Shown: positions 1 to 10,898, counted from the stretch's first letter. The stretch: 46,277 nucleotides of DNA from Opitutaceae bacterium (GCA_026125215.1 JAHCLN010000009.1:1-46277); one strand, 5' to 3'. The notes: generated from the letters alone by a model not told the origin. Program-made: numbers and translations.

Positions 1-1187
1 GCGCCGCCGCCGGTGGAGCAATGCGTGACCTTGTCGGCCACCTTGAATTTCTTGGCCGCCGTGGCGGTGTCGCCACCACCGACCACCGTGGTCGCGCCCT
101 GCGCGGTGGCCTCGGCGACGGCCGCGGCCATGGCCTTGGTGGCGTCGGCGAATTTCTCGAACTCGAACACGCCGGCCGGACCGTTCCAGACGATGGTCTT
201 GGCCCGGAGGATGGCCGCGCGGTAGAGCGCAATGGACTCGGGGCCGGCGTCGAGGCCCTGCCAGCCGGCGGGAATGCCGGTGGCATCGGTGGCTGGCTGC
301 GTGTTCGCTGCCGGGTCGAACTTGTCGGCGCACACATAGTCCACGGGGAAGATGAGCTTCACGCCTTTGGCCTGCGCCTGGGTGACGAGTTCCTGCACGA
401 TCTTGGCGCCTTCGGCGTCGAAGAGGCTGTCGCCGATCGCCATGCCGTCCACGACCTTCTTGAAGGTGTAGGCCATGCCGCCGCCGATGATGATTTCGTC
501 GGCCTTCGCGATGAGGTTTTTGATGAGGGGAATCTTGTCGGCGATCTTCGCGCCGCCGAGGATGGCCAGCAGCGGGCGCTGCGGGTGGTCGAGCACGGCG
601 GCGAAGGCCTTGAGCTCGGCTTCCATCAGAAAGCCCGCGGCCTTTTCCGGCAGCGCAACGCCCACCATCGAGCTGTGGGCGCGATGCGCGGTGCCGAAGG
701 CGTCGTTGACGAAGACATCGCCCAGCTTCGTCAGCGAGGCGCGGAAGGCCGCGACGGCGGCCGGATCGGCCTTGGTCGAGGTGCCGTCCTCGTTCTTCAC
801 CTTGCCCTCTTCCTCGATGTGGAAGCGGAGGTTTTCCAAAAGCACGACGGTGCCGGGCGCCAGTTTCGCGCAGGCCGCCTCAACCGCGGGGCCGACACAG
901 TCGTCGAGGAACGTGACCGGACGGCCGAGGAGATTCTCCAGCTCCGCCGCCACGGGCCGCAGTGAATACTTGGCCACCTTCTGCCCGTTGGGCCGGCCGA
1001 GATGCGACATGAGCACCACGGATGCGCCCTGCTCCAGGGCGTGGCGGATCGTCGGCAACGCCGCGACGATGCGCTGGTTGTTGGTGATGGCGCCGGTGGC
1101 CTTGTCCTGCGGGACGTTGAAGTCCACGCGCATGAGGACGCGTTTGCCGTTCAGGGCGAGGTCGCGGATGGATTTGAACTTGGGCAT
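1..1187 (-). CDS. pgk: Phosphoglycerate kinase (3' end cut by window edge)
   Basis: Cytosolic glycolytic enzyme that transfers phosphate between 1,3-bisphosphoglycerate and ADP. The minus-strand frame opens with [20 protein letters not shown] and contains the PGK signature [10 protein letters not shown], the basic motif [23 protein letters not shown], the hinge region around [13 protein letters not shown], and near the C-terminus [15 protein letters not shown] and the nucleotide-binding VGGGDTA. About 395 residues are visible and the frame is still open at position 1, in the CSTGGGA motif that lies about 15-20 residues before the usual PGK end. So only the last few residues are missing. The start at 1187 matches the family N-terminus. 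It lies downstream of gap on the same strand, the classic gap-pgk arrangement, separated by a 90-base gap holding a palindromic repeat. Confidence 0.97.
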   Translation of the reverse strand, partial: MPKFKSIRDLALNGKRVLMRVDFNVPQDKATGAITNNQRIVAALPTIRHALEQGASVVLMSHLGRPNGQKVAKYSLRPVAAELENLLGRPVTFLDDCVGPAVEAACAKLAPGTVVLLENLRFHIEEEGKVKNEDGTSTKADPAAVAAFRASLTKLGDVFVNDAFGTAHRAHSSMVGVALPEKAAGFLMEAELKAFAAVLDHPQRPLLAILGGAKIADKIPLIKNLIAKADEIIIGGGMAYTFKKVVDGMAIGDSLFDAEGAKIVQELVTQAQAKGVKLIFPVDYVCADKFDPAANTQPATDATGIPAGWQGLDAGPESIALYRAAILRAKTIVWNGPAGVFEFEKFADATKAMAAAVAEATAQGATTVVGGGDTATAAKKFKVADKVTHCSTGGG

Positions 1188-1200
1188 GGAAAATGAATCA

Positions 1201-1260
1201 GCCACGGAGACGCGGAGTCATGGAGATTTTTGTTTCTCCGCGTCTCCGTGCCTCCGTGGC
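1201..1260. repeat. Palindromic intergenic repeat between gap and pgk
   Basis: A perfect 15-bp inverted repeat pairs 1203-1217 with 1236-1250 (arm CACGGAGACGCGGAG). An alternative pairing matches 1201-1209 (GCCACGGAG) with 1252-1260. The arms are built from short GGAGA/CGGAG-type units. I recognise this style of repeat (cacggagacgcggag...) as a dispersed intergenic element in several environmental bacteria, but only one copy is present in this window. It would fold into a stable mRNA hairpin between two co-oriented genes and has no U-run typical of an intrinsic terminator on the minus strand. Confidence 0.75.
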
Positions 1261-1277
1261 CGTAATGTCGGTCAGAC

Positions 1278-2372
<1,095 letters not shown>

Positions 2373-2459
2373 TCAAGCGCGGAAACGGTTCAAATCAACA
2401 GGCGGTCCGGATGGATGCAAGGGGGTTTTGGCCCGGCATGTGTCATGGTCGTAAAAATC

Positions 2460-4886
2460 TCACTCCCCGACCCACAACCCGCAGCCCAAAGCGGGGACAA
2501 AAAGCTCCGGCTCCACCGGTTGGCGGACGCCGTGGCCGGAGAAAAACCGCTCATGGTCGGCCAATTGCCGCCAGCGGGCCGTGGCCGGAATCTCCGCCCC
2601 CAGGGGCACGACGGCATCCTGTCCGGTCGGGTTGACCGCCAACAGGAGTTGGCGCGAACCCTGCGAGCGATCCGCATTGTAGAGCACGGCGGCGGCCGTC
2701 GAGCCCGACGCGGCGAAGAACCGGAAAAAGCCCTCGCTCGGGCGGGACCAATGCCGGAGGAGGCGGCCGAGGTCGCCGCGCCGAAAGGCAATCCAGTCGG
2801 CGAAGTAAGCGTGCGTCCCGGAGAACCGGAAGAGCCGGCGATAGTCGAGCGCGTTGAGGTCGCCGCGCTGGTAGGTATTGTTCACACCCTGTTTCGAGCG
2901 GAGAAAATCTTGCCCGGCGGCGATCATCGGGATGCCGACCGAGGAAAAAAGGATGGCCGCCATCAGGTGGGTGCGCCGGCGGTCGTTGGGCGTGGGCGCA
3001 TGGCCGTTGCCGTCGGGATTCTCCGTGATTCCGTCGATCCAGGTGCGGTCGTCGTGCGACTCGGTGTAGTTCACCGTCTGCGCCGGCCACTTGGCCCAAT
3101 ACCACGGTGAACCCCGGAGGTAATACTCAAACGCCGCCGCCGTGCCGCCGCCGCGCACGAACTCACGCAGGAAATCGCGGTAGCCGTCGTTCCACGAGGT
3201 CCAGCCGGTGTCACGCAGCGCGCCGGCGATGTGGCCACGGAAGCTCCACGGCTCGGCGATGAGAATCACGTCGGGCTTCACGCGCTTGAGCGCGGCCTCG
3301 ATCTCGCGCAGCGCCTTCACGCCGAGCAGCTCCGCGAGGTCGAAACGGAAGCCGTCCACGCCGAAGGTCTCGATCAGGTGCACGCAACTGTCGATGATGA
3401 GCCGTCGCGCCATGGCCGAGGCGGTGCGGATGTCGTTGCCGCAACCGCTCCAGTTGGCGAGCTGCCCCGCCGCGTCCTGCTCGAAGTAGTAGAGCTTGTC
3501 GATGTGCAGCAGGTGCGCCGGCTCGCCGACGTGGTTGAAAACCACGTCGAGCACCACCGCCAGGCCGCGGCGGTGACAGGCCGCCACCAAGGCCTGCAAT
3601 TCCCCGATGCCCGAGGCGTCCGCCGGTTCCAGACTGTAGGCGCTCGCCGGGGCAAACCAGTTCACCGGCATGTAACCCCAGTGGTATTCCTCGCGGCTGC
3701 GGTTGTCGAACTCCTGCACCGGCTGCAGCTCGATGCAGTTCACGCCCAGCTGGCTGAGGTAGAACTCCGGGCTCTCGACCCATTTGCGCAGACCGGTGAA
3801 CCCCAGCCGCTCTGTGGCGGTCGCCGCGACCGGCGCCTTGGCGGCCAGGTCGCGCACATGTGCCTCGGCGATGACGAGGTCCTGCCACGCGGGGGTTTGG
3901 AAAGCGCGATCGCCCGCTCCCAGCAAAGCCCGGTCGAGCACGATGCCCGGACCGGTGTGGCTCACCGTTGCCAAGGCGTAGGGATCGAGCACGCGATGGT
4001 TCGGATCAAACTGCGCCGTGGAGTCGCGGGGTCCGTCGAGCAGATACCAGTAAAACCAACCGTGGTGGCGGCCATCCACCGTGGTCTCCCACACCGCCGG
4101 CTCATCCTCGAGCTGCACCAAGTCAACGGGCTTCACCCTCTCCAACCTCGATTGTTCCTTCGCCAGCAGCAGCCGGACCGAGCGTGCGCGGGGCGCGAAA
4201 ATCCTAAACACCGTCCTCCCCTCCCCGACCAAAGCACCCAGCGGCAGCTCCGTCGCGACCGAGAAAAAAAACTCGCCCGGCTCCAGCGGCACACCCTCGG
4301 CCTCGGCACCGGCGGGGGCCACCGTCCAGGCCACCGAAAGATCCAGCGGCTTCGCCAGGGTGAAACGGAACAGCTGCCGGCCCGTGATCTCCGGCTCGAC
4401 CACCAGGTTCATATGGCCGGCGGTGTCGCCGACGGCATTCGGCGAATTGTCCGGCAGGCGCAGCCACTGGTGCTCGCCCGTCACAAACTTGAAGCGCGGC
4501 GGCGGGCTTTCGCCAAAAAAACGGACCCCGGGCCCGGTCCAGAGCAGCATCGGCACACCATCGAGTTCGCCGGGTTGCAACCGCCACTCCTCGCGGCCCA
4601 CGGCTTCCTGCCAGCCGTTGAAATCGCCGGCGATGTAAACCGCCTTTTCCGCCGTCGCCTCCGGCGAAAGGGCAAAGACCATGTCGCCGTGCTCGTTGAC
4701 AAAATAGCCGTAGCGCCGCGCCGCCGCGTGCCGGGGCGCGCGGTCGAAGGAGGCAAAAACCCGCACCTTGCCCCGCCCAACCAGCCGGACGGCCGGCACC
4801 TCGCTGTCCCGCCAGTCGCGCGGAAACTCGATGCACCCCGATTTGGGGGATTCGAGCCAAGCCCGGACAGGAAGGTCTTGCTTCAT
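2460..4886 (-). CDS. Pullulanase-like alpha-glucan debranching enzyme (GH13)
   Basis: Likely hydrolyses alpha-1,6 branches of glycogen or related glucans. About 808 residues from the chosen Met at 4886; an upstream Met at 4928 would add 14. Visible domains: an N-terminal E-set/CBM48-like module ([12 protein letters not shown], about residues 82-92), a second one ([17 protein letters not shown], about 225-245), then a GH13 barrel. Conserved regions are [21 protein letters not shown] (nucleophile Asp516), ILIAEPWSF (acid/base Glu545) and NYTESHDD (Asp612). EYHWGYMP sits where type I pullulanases have YNWGYDP, which favours a debranching role over alpha-amylase. No signal peptide is obvious, so it is probably cytoplasmic. 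It lies upstream of gap-pgk on the same strand, consistent with feeding glycogen carbon into glycolysis. The exact specificity is inferred. Confidence 0.85.
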   Translation of the reverse strand: MKQDLPVRAWLESPKSGCIEFPRDWRDSEVPAVRLVGRGKVRVFASFDRAPRHAAARRYGYFVNEHGDMVFALSPEATAEKAVYIAGDFNGWQEAVGREEWRLQPGELDGVPMLLWTGPGVRFFGESPPPRFKFVTGEHQWLRLPDNSPNAVGDTAGHMNLVVEPEITGRQLFRFTLAKPLDLSVAWTVAPAGAEAEGVPLEPGEFFFSVATELPLGALVGEGRTVFRIFAPRARSVRLLLAKEQSRLERVKPVDLVQLEDEPAVWETTVDGRHHGWFYWYLLDGPRDSTAQFDPNHRVLDPYALATVSHTGPGIVLDRALLGAGDRAFQTPAWQDLVIAEAHVRDLAAKAPVAATATERLGFTGLRKWVESPEFYLSQLGVNCIELQPVQEFDNRSREEYHWGYMPVNWFAPASAYSLEPADASGIGELQALVAACHRRGLAVVLDVVFNHVGEPAHLLHIDKLYYFEQDAAGQLANWSGCGNDIRTASAMARRLIIDSCVHLIETFGVDGFRFDLAELLGVKALREIEAALKRVKPDVILIAEPWSFRGHIAGALRDTGWTSWNDGYRDFLREFVRGGGTAAAFEYYLRGSPWYWAKWPAQTVNYTESHDDRTWIDGITENPDGNGHAPTPNDRRRTHLMAAILFSSVGIPMIAAGQDFLRSKQGVNNTYQRGDLNALDYRRLFRFSGTHAYFADWIAFRRGDLGRLLRHWSRPSEGFFRFFAASGSTAAAVLYNADRSQGSRQLLLAVNPTGQDAVVPLGAEIPATARWRQLADHERFFSGHGVRQPVEPELFVPALGCGLWVGE

Positions 4887-4982
4887 GGAAGAATGAAAAT
4901 GCGCCGCAGCACCACCCGCAGCAAGCACACAGCGTGCCCATGCTCACGGTTTGACAAACCCGCGGCCCGTCGCGTCGCTGAG

Positions 4983-6155
4983 ATGATGCCCGTCCGGGAA
5001 AAAATCCTCGTCGCCATGTCGGGCGGAGTGGACAGCTCCGTCGCCGCCCTGCTGTTGCAACAACAGGGACACGCCATCGTGGGCGCCTACATGAAAAACT
5101 GGATCAACGAGGACAATGTCATCGGCCATTGCCCGTGGATGCAGGACATCGAGGACGCCCGCGCCGTGGCGGACCGGCTCGGCATCGAGTTTCGCGTCGT
5201 CAATCTCATGCAGGACTACCGCCGGCTCGTCGTGGACTATTTGCTCGACGGTTACCGCCGCGGCCTCACGCCCAATCCCGACGTGATGTGCAACCGCGAG
5301 ATGAAATTCGGCGTGTTCCTCCGCTACGCGCAGGCCGAGGGTTTCGCGGCCGTCGCGACGGGGCACTACGCGCGCCGCGTGGAGGCGACGAATTGCGGAG
5401 TGTGGAATGCGGATTGCGGAGCAAATCCAATCAAGTCCGCCAAGGCCGCGACCGCCATTCCGCCATCCGCAACCGCCAATCCGCAATTCCAACTCTGGGA
5501 GGGGGCGGACAAGAACAAGGACCAATCCTACTTCCTCGCGCTGCTCTCCCAAGCCCAGCTGCGCGCCGCCCGCTTCCCGATCGGCGATCTGCCCAAGCCC
5601 GACCTGCGCCGGCTCGCCCGCGAAGCGGGTCTGCCCAATGCCGACAAAAAAGACAGCCAGGGCATCTGTTTCATCGGTGAAGTGAAAATGGCCGACTTCC
5701 TGAAAACCTACGTGCCGGAGCATCCCGGCCCGATCATCCGCGCCACCGACGGACGCGTGCTGGGCGAGCACCGCGGGCTGCATTATTACACCCTCGGCCA
5801 GCGCAAGGGCATCCGCATTCCCTCCAACACCGATCACGAAGCCTACGTCGTCGTGGGCAAACGCGCCGCGGATCATGCCCTGCTGGTGGCGTTCGACGGA
5901 CCCGCCGCACCCGGGCTGTGGACCTCCGAGTGCCGCGTCCACAGTCTCAGCTTCATCGGCGAGCCGATCACGGCCAGCCGCCGCATCGAGTGCCGCGTGC
6001 GCTACCGCGATCCACGAGTGGCCATCGAGTTCAATCCCGCCGCCGACGGCACGGCGACCATCAGGTTTGACCAGCCCCAACGCGCCTTGGCCTCCGGCCA
6101 GATTCTCGCCCTCTACGCAGGCGAACGTCTCCTCGGCGGCGGAGTGTTTGCGTAA
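4983..6155 (+). CDS. mnmA: tRNA-specific 2-thiouridylase MnmA, with repeat-derived insertion
   Basis: Installs the 2-thio group of s2U34 on tRNAs for Lys, Glu and Gln using ATP and sulfur relayed from a persulfide carrier. About 390 residues; two adjacent ATG codons (4983 and 4986) are possible starts. Counting from 4986, the PP-loop is SGGVDSS (12-18), the first catalytic Cys is C102 in [12 protein letters not shown], and the second is C228 in GICFIG; KDQSYFL (178-184) is the family motif. Residues about 135-168 form a low-complexity stretch absent from ordinary MnmA between the GHYARR strand and NKDQSYF. It is encoded by an imperfect palindromic repeat and explains why the protein exceeds the usual 360-370 residues. 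It is divergent from the GH13 gene. Confidence 0.95.
   Translation: MMPVREKILVAMSGGVDSSVAALLLQQQGHAIVGAYMKNWINEDNVIGHCPWMQDIEDARAVADRLGIEFRVVNLMQDYRRLVVDYLLDGYRRGLTPNPDVMCNREMKFGVFLRYAQAEGFAAVATGHYARRVEATNCGVWNADCGANPIKSAKAATAIPPSATANPQFQLWEGADKNKDQSYFLALLSQAQLRAARFPIGDLPKPDLRRLAREAGLPNADKKDSQGICFIGEVKMADFLKTYVPEHPGPIIRATDGRVLGEHRGLHYYTLGQRKGIRIPSNTDHEAYVVVGKRAADHALLVAFDGPAAPGLWTSECRVHSLSFIGEPITASRRIECRVRYRDPRVAIEFNPAADGTATIRFDQPQRALASGQILALYAGERLLGGGVFA
5390..5491. repeat. Imperfect palindromic repeat inserted in frame within mnmA
   Basis: The left part (about 5390-5421) contains GAATTGCGGA, GGAATGCGG and ATTGCGGA units. The right part (about 5450-5491) contains the complementary TCCGCCA, ATCCGC and TCCGCAATTC units. 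GAATTGCGGA at 5390-5399 is the exact reverse complement of 5480-5489. The other units pair imperfectly, leaving a central loop of about 30 bases. Length and phase keep the mnmA frame open, adding about 33 residues rich in Asn, Ala and Pro. It looks like a REP-type element that landed in a surface-loop position of a coding gene. Confidence 0.75.
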
Positions 6156-6194
6156 CTAATCCTCCCGGCCTACAGTTAACCACAACGCCGTAAC

Positions 6195-6752
6195 ATGAAG
6201 CCGTTCGTAATCTCCATCAATGCCGTGTCGGGCGGCGGAAAAACCGCTCTGGCGAAACTGCTGGCCGCTTCATTGCCCAAAGCCGTGTTGTTTTGTTTCG
6301 ATGACTACGACGAAACCAACGTATATCCCGCTGATCACCATGAGTGGGCACAGCGTGGAGCAAACCTTCTGGAATTCGATTTCCCTGACATGGCATTGGC
6401 CGTCGAAAATGAAATCAAAGACGGCGCGGCTAAATTCGTCATCTTGGATTACCCGTTTGGCCGCGATCACCCCAAGTTTGGCAAACAAATCGACCTAGCG
6501 GTCTTCATCGACACACCGCTCGACGTAGCCATGGCCCGTCGCTTTCTCAGAGAAACCGAATCCGGCTTTCCGGAAACCGCCGAAGAGAAGCTCGCCAACC
6601 TCAGAAGCGGAATGTCCCACTACGTTGAAAAAGCCCGGCACGCCTACCTTGCCACTTACCGGCACAAAAACAGCAGCGATCTCATATTGGACGGATGGAC
6701 CCCACTGGAGCGTCTTCGTGACCAAATCCTTGATAAGCTAAATACTGGCTGA
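6195..6752 (+). CDS. Uridine-kinase-like P-loop NTPase
   Basis: The 185-residue protein begins MKPFVISINAVSGGGKTALA, with a Walker A motif (AVSGGGKTAL, residues 10-19) of the uridine kinase/NadR-like kinase type. CFDDYDE (about 34-40) resembles the lid-side acidic motif after strand 2 of uridine kinases. FVILDYPFGRDH (about 80-91) fits a Walker-B-like strand, and FIDTPLDVAMARR (about 105-117) matches the small-kinase motif that precedes the Arg-rich lid. It probably phosphorylates a small metabolite, but the substrate cannot be read from sequence. The gene is visibly less GC-rich than its neighbours, suggesting acquisition by transfer. It converges with dgt, leaving 9 bases between stop codons. 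Confidence 0.7.
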   Translation: MKPFVISINAVSGGGKTALAKLLAASLPKAVLFCFDDYDETNVYPADHHEWAQRGANLLEFDFPDMALAVENEIKDGAAKFVILDYPFGRDHPKFGKQIDLAVFIDTPLDVAMARRFLRETESGFPETAEEKLANLRSGMSHYVEKARHAYLATYRHKNSSDLILDGWTPLERLRDQILDKLNTG

Positions 6753-6761
6753 CTTAGCTGT

Positions 6762-8030
6762 TCAGCTCAGATCCCGGAAACTGCCGAATTCCGGATCGAA
6801 GAGGCGGCGGTAGATGCGCACGGCCGTGCCGTCGGTGAGCCCGGAGAGATAGTCGCAGATGCGCCGGGCCTTGGCCGGACGGGTCTTGGCGGAGTCGATC
6901 AAGCGGCCGACCTGCGGCGGCAGAATGTTGATCACGCGCGGGCCTTTTTCGACGTAGTTGGACCAGATGGCTTCCCAGAGATCGAAGAGCACCCGGCGGG
7001 CCTTGTGCTCCAGCTGCTGAAGCTGCGGGCTTTCGAAGATGATGTCATTGGCCATTTGCTTGAAGAACAGCGCCTCGCGCTGCGCCGCTTCGTCCACCAC
7101 GAGCTCGTAGCGGTAGCGGTTGGTCCTGGCCGCCATGAAATTCTCTCGCTCCCGCAGGCGGCAGGCCTGGATGAAGCCGCCGATGCGCGCGCCAAACACG
7201 CCTTCCAGCCGGTCGGTGCGGATCGCCTGAAACAGGCGGTCGAGGTGGCCCTGTTCCGCGGGGCCGATGGTCTGGGTGTGGGCCCAGTCCTCGATTTTCT
7301 CCACCGTCAGGAAGCCGGCCTTCACCCCGTCCACGATGTCGTTTAGCGAGTAGGCCGCGTCGTCGGCCCAGTCCATGATCTGGCACTCAACACTCTTGAA
7401 GTCGTTGAGCGCTTCGCCCTGCCCCAGAGCGCGCGGGATGGCGGCGCCATCGAACACAAAATCGCGGTAGATGCGCTGGGCGTCGTAGAGAAAATGGTTG
7501 GCGGGCGGACGGGCAAACTCCCCGAAGAGTTTTTTGTATTTGAGGACACCGTCGAGCAGCGCCCGCGTCGGCTGCATCCCGCGCACGCCGGACTCGTTCT
7601 GGAAGATCGTCTCGGTGAGCAGGTGGAGGGTCTGCGCATTGCCCTCAAAGCCGCCCCATTTCATCATGAGTTCCTGCAGGGTGCGTTCACCCGAATGTCC
7701 GAAAGGCGGATGCCCGAGATCGTGCGCGAGGCAGACCGCCTCCACGAGGTCGCTATCGATATAGAAATCCGCCCGCAGCGGCCCGCCCCGTGTGCGCAGG
7801 AAGTGGCAGATGGACCGGCCGATCTGCGAGACCTCGATCGAGTGGGTCAGCCGGGTGCGGTAGAAATCATATTCGCCCGAAAGAAACACCTGCGTCTTCG
7901 ACTGGAGCTTGCGAAAGGCATGCGCATGAATGATGCGGTCGCGGTCGATCTGAAAAGGGTTGCGATAGTCGGGCTTGCGCCGGCCGCCAAACGACGCGGC
8001 GTCGAAGGCGTTGTAGAAGCGGTTGTCCAT
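6762..8030 (-). CDS. dgt: Deoxyguanosinetriphosphate triphosphohydrolase family protein (HD domain)
   Basis: Cleaves dNTPs, typically dGTP, to deoxynucleoside and triphosphate, affecting nucleotide pool balance. With Met at 8030 the protein has 422 residues; a Met at 8063 would add 11. The metal-binding HD signature is intact: His63 in RTRLTHSIEVSQIGR, His103-Asp104 in CLAHDLGHPPFGHSGE, and the later Asp in WADDAAYSLNDIVDG. An N-terminal FRKLQSKTQVF motif is also typical. Length and the YRNPFQIDRDRIIHAHAFR segment fit bacterial dNTPase (Dgt-like). It converges on the kinase-like gene and is divergent from the ogt-type gene. Confidence 0.92.
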   Translation of the reverse strand: MDNRFYNAFDAASFGGRRKPDYRNPFQIDRDRIIHAHAFRKLQSKTQVFLSGEYDFYRTRLTHSIEVSQIGRSICHFLRTRGGPLRADFYIDSDLVEAVCLAHDLGHPPFGHSGERTLQELMMKWGGFEGNAQTLHLLTETIFQNESGVRGMQPTRALLDGVLKYKKLFGEFARPPANHFLYDAQRIYRDFVFDGAAIPRALGQGEALNDFKSVECQIMDWADDAAYSLNDIVDGVKAGFLTVEKIEDWAHTQTIGPAEQGHLDRLFQAIRTDRLEGVFGARIGGFIQACRLRERENFMAARTNRYRYELVVDEAAQREALFFKQMANDIIFESPQLQQLEHKARRVLFDLWEAIWSNYVEKGPRVINILPPQVGRLIDSAKTRPAKARRICDYLSGLTDGTAVRIYRRLFDPEFGSFRDLS

Positions 8031-8080
8031 GGAAGCAGTTGAAAGGACAGCGAAAGGACCCATGATGCAAACCCATACCC

Positions 8081-8567
8081 ATGCCCGCCACCGCCTTCCC
8101 CACCCCGCTCGGAACCTGCGGCATCAGCTGGCAGGACTGCGTGTTGACCGGCTGCCGGCTGCCGGCTGCCGCCCGCAACGGCCGGCAGCGACCCGGTTCC
8201 GGCATGGGTGACGGCCATCATCGCCCGCGTGCAGCGGCACTTGGAGGGCGACGCGCAGGATTTCGCAGATTTGCCTTATGCCTTTGCCACGGTTGGTGAC
8301 TTCGCCGCCCAAGTCTATCGCGCCACGCTCACCGTGAAACCCGGCCGGACCTGCAGCTATGGCGACATCGCGCGCCAGCTCGGCCAGCCTCCGGCCGTGA
8401 GCCGGGCGATTGGCACGGCCCTCGGCGCCAATCCTTGGCCGCTGTTGGTCCCCTGCCACCGCATCGTGGCCGGCGACGGCAAAATGACCGGCTTTTCCGG
8501 ACCGGGCGGGATCAGGACCAAGCTCCGCCTGCTCGCCATCGAGGGCGCGCAGTTATTCGTGGAGTAA
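8081..8567 (+). CDS. ogt: Methylated-DNA-protein cysteine methyltransferase (Ogt/MGMT), frameshifted
   Basis: Repairs O6-alkylguanine by transferring the alkyl group to its own cysteine. The coding capacity is split between two frames. The first (from ATG 8081) reads [19 protein letters not shown], the family N-terminus. The second (through 8567) continues with [31 protein letters not shown] and [12 protein letters not shown], where PCHR holds the acceptor Cys. The frames join exactly if one of three tandem 7-bp units (8148-8168) is removed, giving [17 protein letters not shown]. So the gene carries an extra 7-bp unit (+1 shift). A GTG at 8208 could start a shorter MGMT-domain-only protein of 119 residues. 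It is inactivated, phase-variable, or affected by a sequencing error. Confidence 0.8.
8148..8171 (+). repeat. 7-bp tandem repeat at the ogt frameshift
   Basis: Three consecutive copies of CCGGCTG (8148-8154, 8155-8161, 8162-8168) are followed by a partial CCG. Two copies would restore one continuous ogt reading frame; three put the downstream domain in a different frame. Seven is not a multiple of three, so gain or loss of one unit by slipped-strand mispairing switches the frame. Confidence 0.9.
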
Positions 8568-8662
8568 CCGCCACCATTATCATCGCTAAGAGCAACTGTC
8601 GCCGACGGGTTAGGGGTTGTTTCGCCGCCCCGGCCGCACACACTGCCAGCAAACCTACTTCC

Positions 8663-9703
8663 ATGTCCGCCCGAACCATGCGTGCCATCGCCAAGCTCAA
8701 CCCCGGCCCGGGGTTGCAAATGACCGAGGTCCCCGTCCCCGAGCCCGGGGTCAACGACGTCCTCATCAAGGTCAAGAAGACCTCCATCTGCGGGACCGAC
8801 ATCCACATCTACAACTGGGACGACTGGGCGCAAAAAACCATCAAGACGCCGATGGTCGTCGGCCACGAATTCGTGGGCGTGATCGAGCAGGTCGGCGCCA
8901 ATGTGCAGGGCTACAAGCCCGGCGACCTCGTGGACGGCGAGGGTCACATCGTCTGCGGCGTATGCCGCAACTGCCTCGCCGGCCGCCGCCACCTCTGCAA
9001 AGACACCAAGGGCGTGGGTGTAAACCGCGACGGTGCCTTCGCGGAGTATCTCTGCATCCCCGCCAGCAACGCCGTGCATGTGGACCCGGCCATCCCGCTC
9101 GACGTGCTCTCGTGCTTCGATCCGCTCGGCAACGCCACCCACACCGCGCTCTCGTTCGACCTCGTGGGCGAAGATGTGCTCATCACCGGCGCCGGCCCCA
9201 TCGGCTGCATGGCCGTGGCCATCGCGAAACAGGCCGGCGCGCGCAAGGTCGTCGTGACCGACGTGAATCCCGACCGCCTCGCCCTCGCCACCCGCATGGG
9301 CGCCACGCGCACCGTCGATGTTTCCAAGGAAAACCTCCGCGACGTGCAGCGCGCCATCGGCATGAAGGAAGGCTTCGACGTCGGCCTGGAGATGTCGGGC
9401 AATCCCCGCGCGCTGAACGACATGATCGACAACATGGCGCACGGCGGCCGCATCGCGCTCCTCGGCATCATGCCCGGCGCAGCGGCGGTGGACTGGAACA
9501 AGGTCGTCTTCAACATGCTCACGATCAAGGGCATCTATGGACGCGAGATGTATGAGACGTGGTATAAGATGACCGCCCTCATCCAGAGCGGACTCGATAT
9601 CTCGCCCGTTATCACGCACCGCTTTCCCTACACCGAGTTCCAGGCCGCCTTCGACCTCATGCGTTCCGGCAAAAGCGGCAAGATCGTGCTCAACTGGGAC
9701 TGA
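8663..9703 (+). CDS. tdh: L-threonine 3-dehydrogenase
   Basis: NAD-dependent zinc medium-chain dehydrogenase oxidising L-threonine to 2-amino-3-ketobutyrate, the first step of threonine catabolism to glycine and acetyl-CoA. The 346-residue protein has catalytic-zinc residues Cys43 ([13 protein letters not shown]) and His68-Glu69 (VVGHEFVG), the structural-zinc cysteines 98, 101, 104 and 112 ([15 protein letters not shown]), and a Rossmann GAGPIG motif near 177-182. The start at 8663 gives [12 protein letters not shown], close to the family N-terminus. The next gene, kbl, starts 2 bases after the stop, so the pair is an operon with coupled translation. Confidence 0.97.
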   Translation: MSARTMRAIAKLNPGPGLQMTEVPVPEPGVNDVLIKVKKTSICGTDIHIYNWDDWAQKTIKTPMVVGHEFVGVIEQVGANVQGYKPGDLVDGEGHIVCGVCRNCLAGRRHLCKDTKGVGVNRDGAFAEYLCIPASNAVHVDPAIPLDVLSCFDPLGNATHTALSFDLVGEDVLITGAGPIGCMAVAIAKQAGARKVVVTDVNPDRLALATRMGATRTVDVSKENLRDVQRAIGMKEGFDVGLEMSGNPRALNDMIDNMAHGGRIALLGIMPGAAAVDWNKVVFNMLTIKGIYGREMYETWYKMTALIQSGLDISPVITHRFPYTEFQAAFDLMRSGKSGKIVLNWD

Positions 9704-9705
9704 AC

Positions 9706-10896
9706 ATGACTCCCGCCTACCTCGCCCACCTGAAGAAAACCCTCGCCGAGATCGAGGCCGCCGGACTCTACAAGCGCGAGCGCGTGCTGACCACGCCGCA
9801 GCGCGCCCAAGTGGGCGTGGCCGACGGCCGCGCGGTGCTGAATTTTTGCGCCAACAACTATCTCGGGCTGGCCGACAACCCGGAGATCATCGCCGCCGCC
9901 CACGCGACGCTCGACCGTTGGGGCTACGGCTTGGCCTCGGTGCGCTTCATTTGCGGCACCCAGCAAATCCACAAGGAACTCGAAACCAGGCTGAGCGCCT
10001 TTCTCGGCACCGAGGACACCATCCTCTACAGCTCCTGCTTCGACGCCAACGGCGGCGTATTCGAAACCCTCCTCACCGCCGAGGATGCCGTCATCAGCGA
10101 CGAACTCAACCACGCCTCCATCATCGACGGCATCCGCCTCTGCAAGGCCCAGCGCTACCGTTACAAAAACAACGACATGGCCGACCTGGAAGCGAAGCTG
10201 CGCGAGGCCGTGGCCAAGCAGGCGCGGTTCAAGCTCATCGTCACCGACGGCGTCTTCTCGATGGACGGCTTCATCGCCGACCTGAAGTCGGTCTGCGATC
10301 TGGCCGACAAATACGGCGCGCTGGTGATGGTGGACGACAGCCATGCCGTCGGCTTCATGGGCAGGACCGGCCGCGGCACCCACGAACACTGCGGCGTGAT
10401 GGGCCGGGTGGACATCATCACCGGCACGCTCGGCAAAGCCCTCGGCGGTGCCAGCGGCGGCTATGTCAGCGGCAGGCAGGAAATCGTCGAACTGTTGCGC
10501 CAGCGCTCGCGCCCCTACCTGTTCTCGAACTCGCTCGCGCCGGTGATCGCCGCCGCCTCCATCACCACGCTCGACCTCATCACCCGCTCGACCGAACTCC
10601 GTGACAGGCTGGAAGCCAACACCCGGTATTTCCGCGAAGGTCTCACCAAGGCCGGCCTCACCCTCCGGCCCGGCACCCACCCCATCGTGCCCGTAATGCT
10701 GGGCGACGCCGCGCTCTCCCAGAAGTTTGCCGCGCGGATGCTGGAAAAAGGCATCTATGTCGTCGGTTTCTTCTACCCGGTCGTGCCACAGGGCATGGCC
10801 CGTATCCGCACCCAGGTCAGCGCCGCCCACAGCCGGGCCGATCTCGACCGCGCGATTCAGGCTTTCGCCGAAGTCAAAGCCGAACTAGGCCTGTAG
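9706..10896 (+). CDS. kbl: Glycine C-acetyltransferase (2-amino-3-ketobutyrate CoA ligase)
   Basis: PLP enzyme that splits 2-amino-3-ketobutyrate with CoA into glycine and acetyl-CoA, using the product of the tdh gene just upstream. At 396 residues it has the standard length. The PLP-binding lysine is Lys244 in [25 protein letters not shown] (about 209-219) supplies the cofactor-contacting Asp and His, and [14 protein letters not shown] (46-59) is the alpha-oxoamine synthase N-terminal motif. It is followed after 2 bases by cdd, so tdh, kbl and cdd are probably transcribed together. Confidence 0.97.
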   Translation: MTPAYLAHLKKTLAEIEAAGLYKRERVLTTPQRAQVGVADGRAVLNFCANNYLGLADNPEIIAAAHATLDRWGYGLASVRFICGTQQIHKELETRLSAFLGTEDTILYSSCFDANGGVFETLLTAEDAVISDELNHASIIDGIRLCKAQRYRYKNNDMADLEAKLREAVAKQARFKLIVTDGVFSMDGFIADLKSVCDLADKYGALVMVDDSHAVGFMGRTGRGTHEHCGVMGRVDIITGTLGKALGGASGGYVSGRQEIVELLRQRSRPYLFSNSLAPVIAAASITTLDLITRSTELRDRLEANTRYFREGLTKAGLTLRPGTHPIVPVMLGDAALSQKFAARMLEKGIYVVGFFYPVVPQGMARIRTQVSAAHSRADLDRAIQAFAEVKAELGL

Positions 10897-10898
10897 CC

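Noticed and set aside
3231..4980. Long plus-strand open frame antisense to the GH13 gene, merging into mnmA
   Set aside because: Its translation is rich in Arg, Gln and His with no domain; high-GC codon bias on the other strand leaves few stops. Only the part from 4983 matches a family.
9628..10830. 400-codon minus-strand open frame opposite kbl
   Set aside because: Gly/Ala/Val/Asp-rich translation without motifs; kbl on the plus strand is fully conserved.
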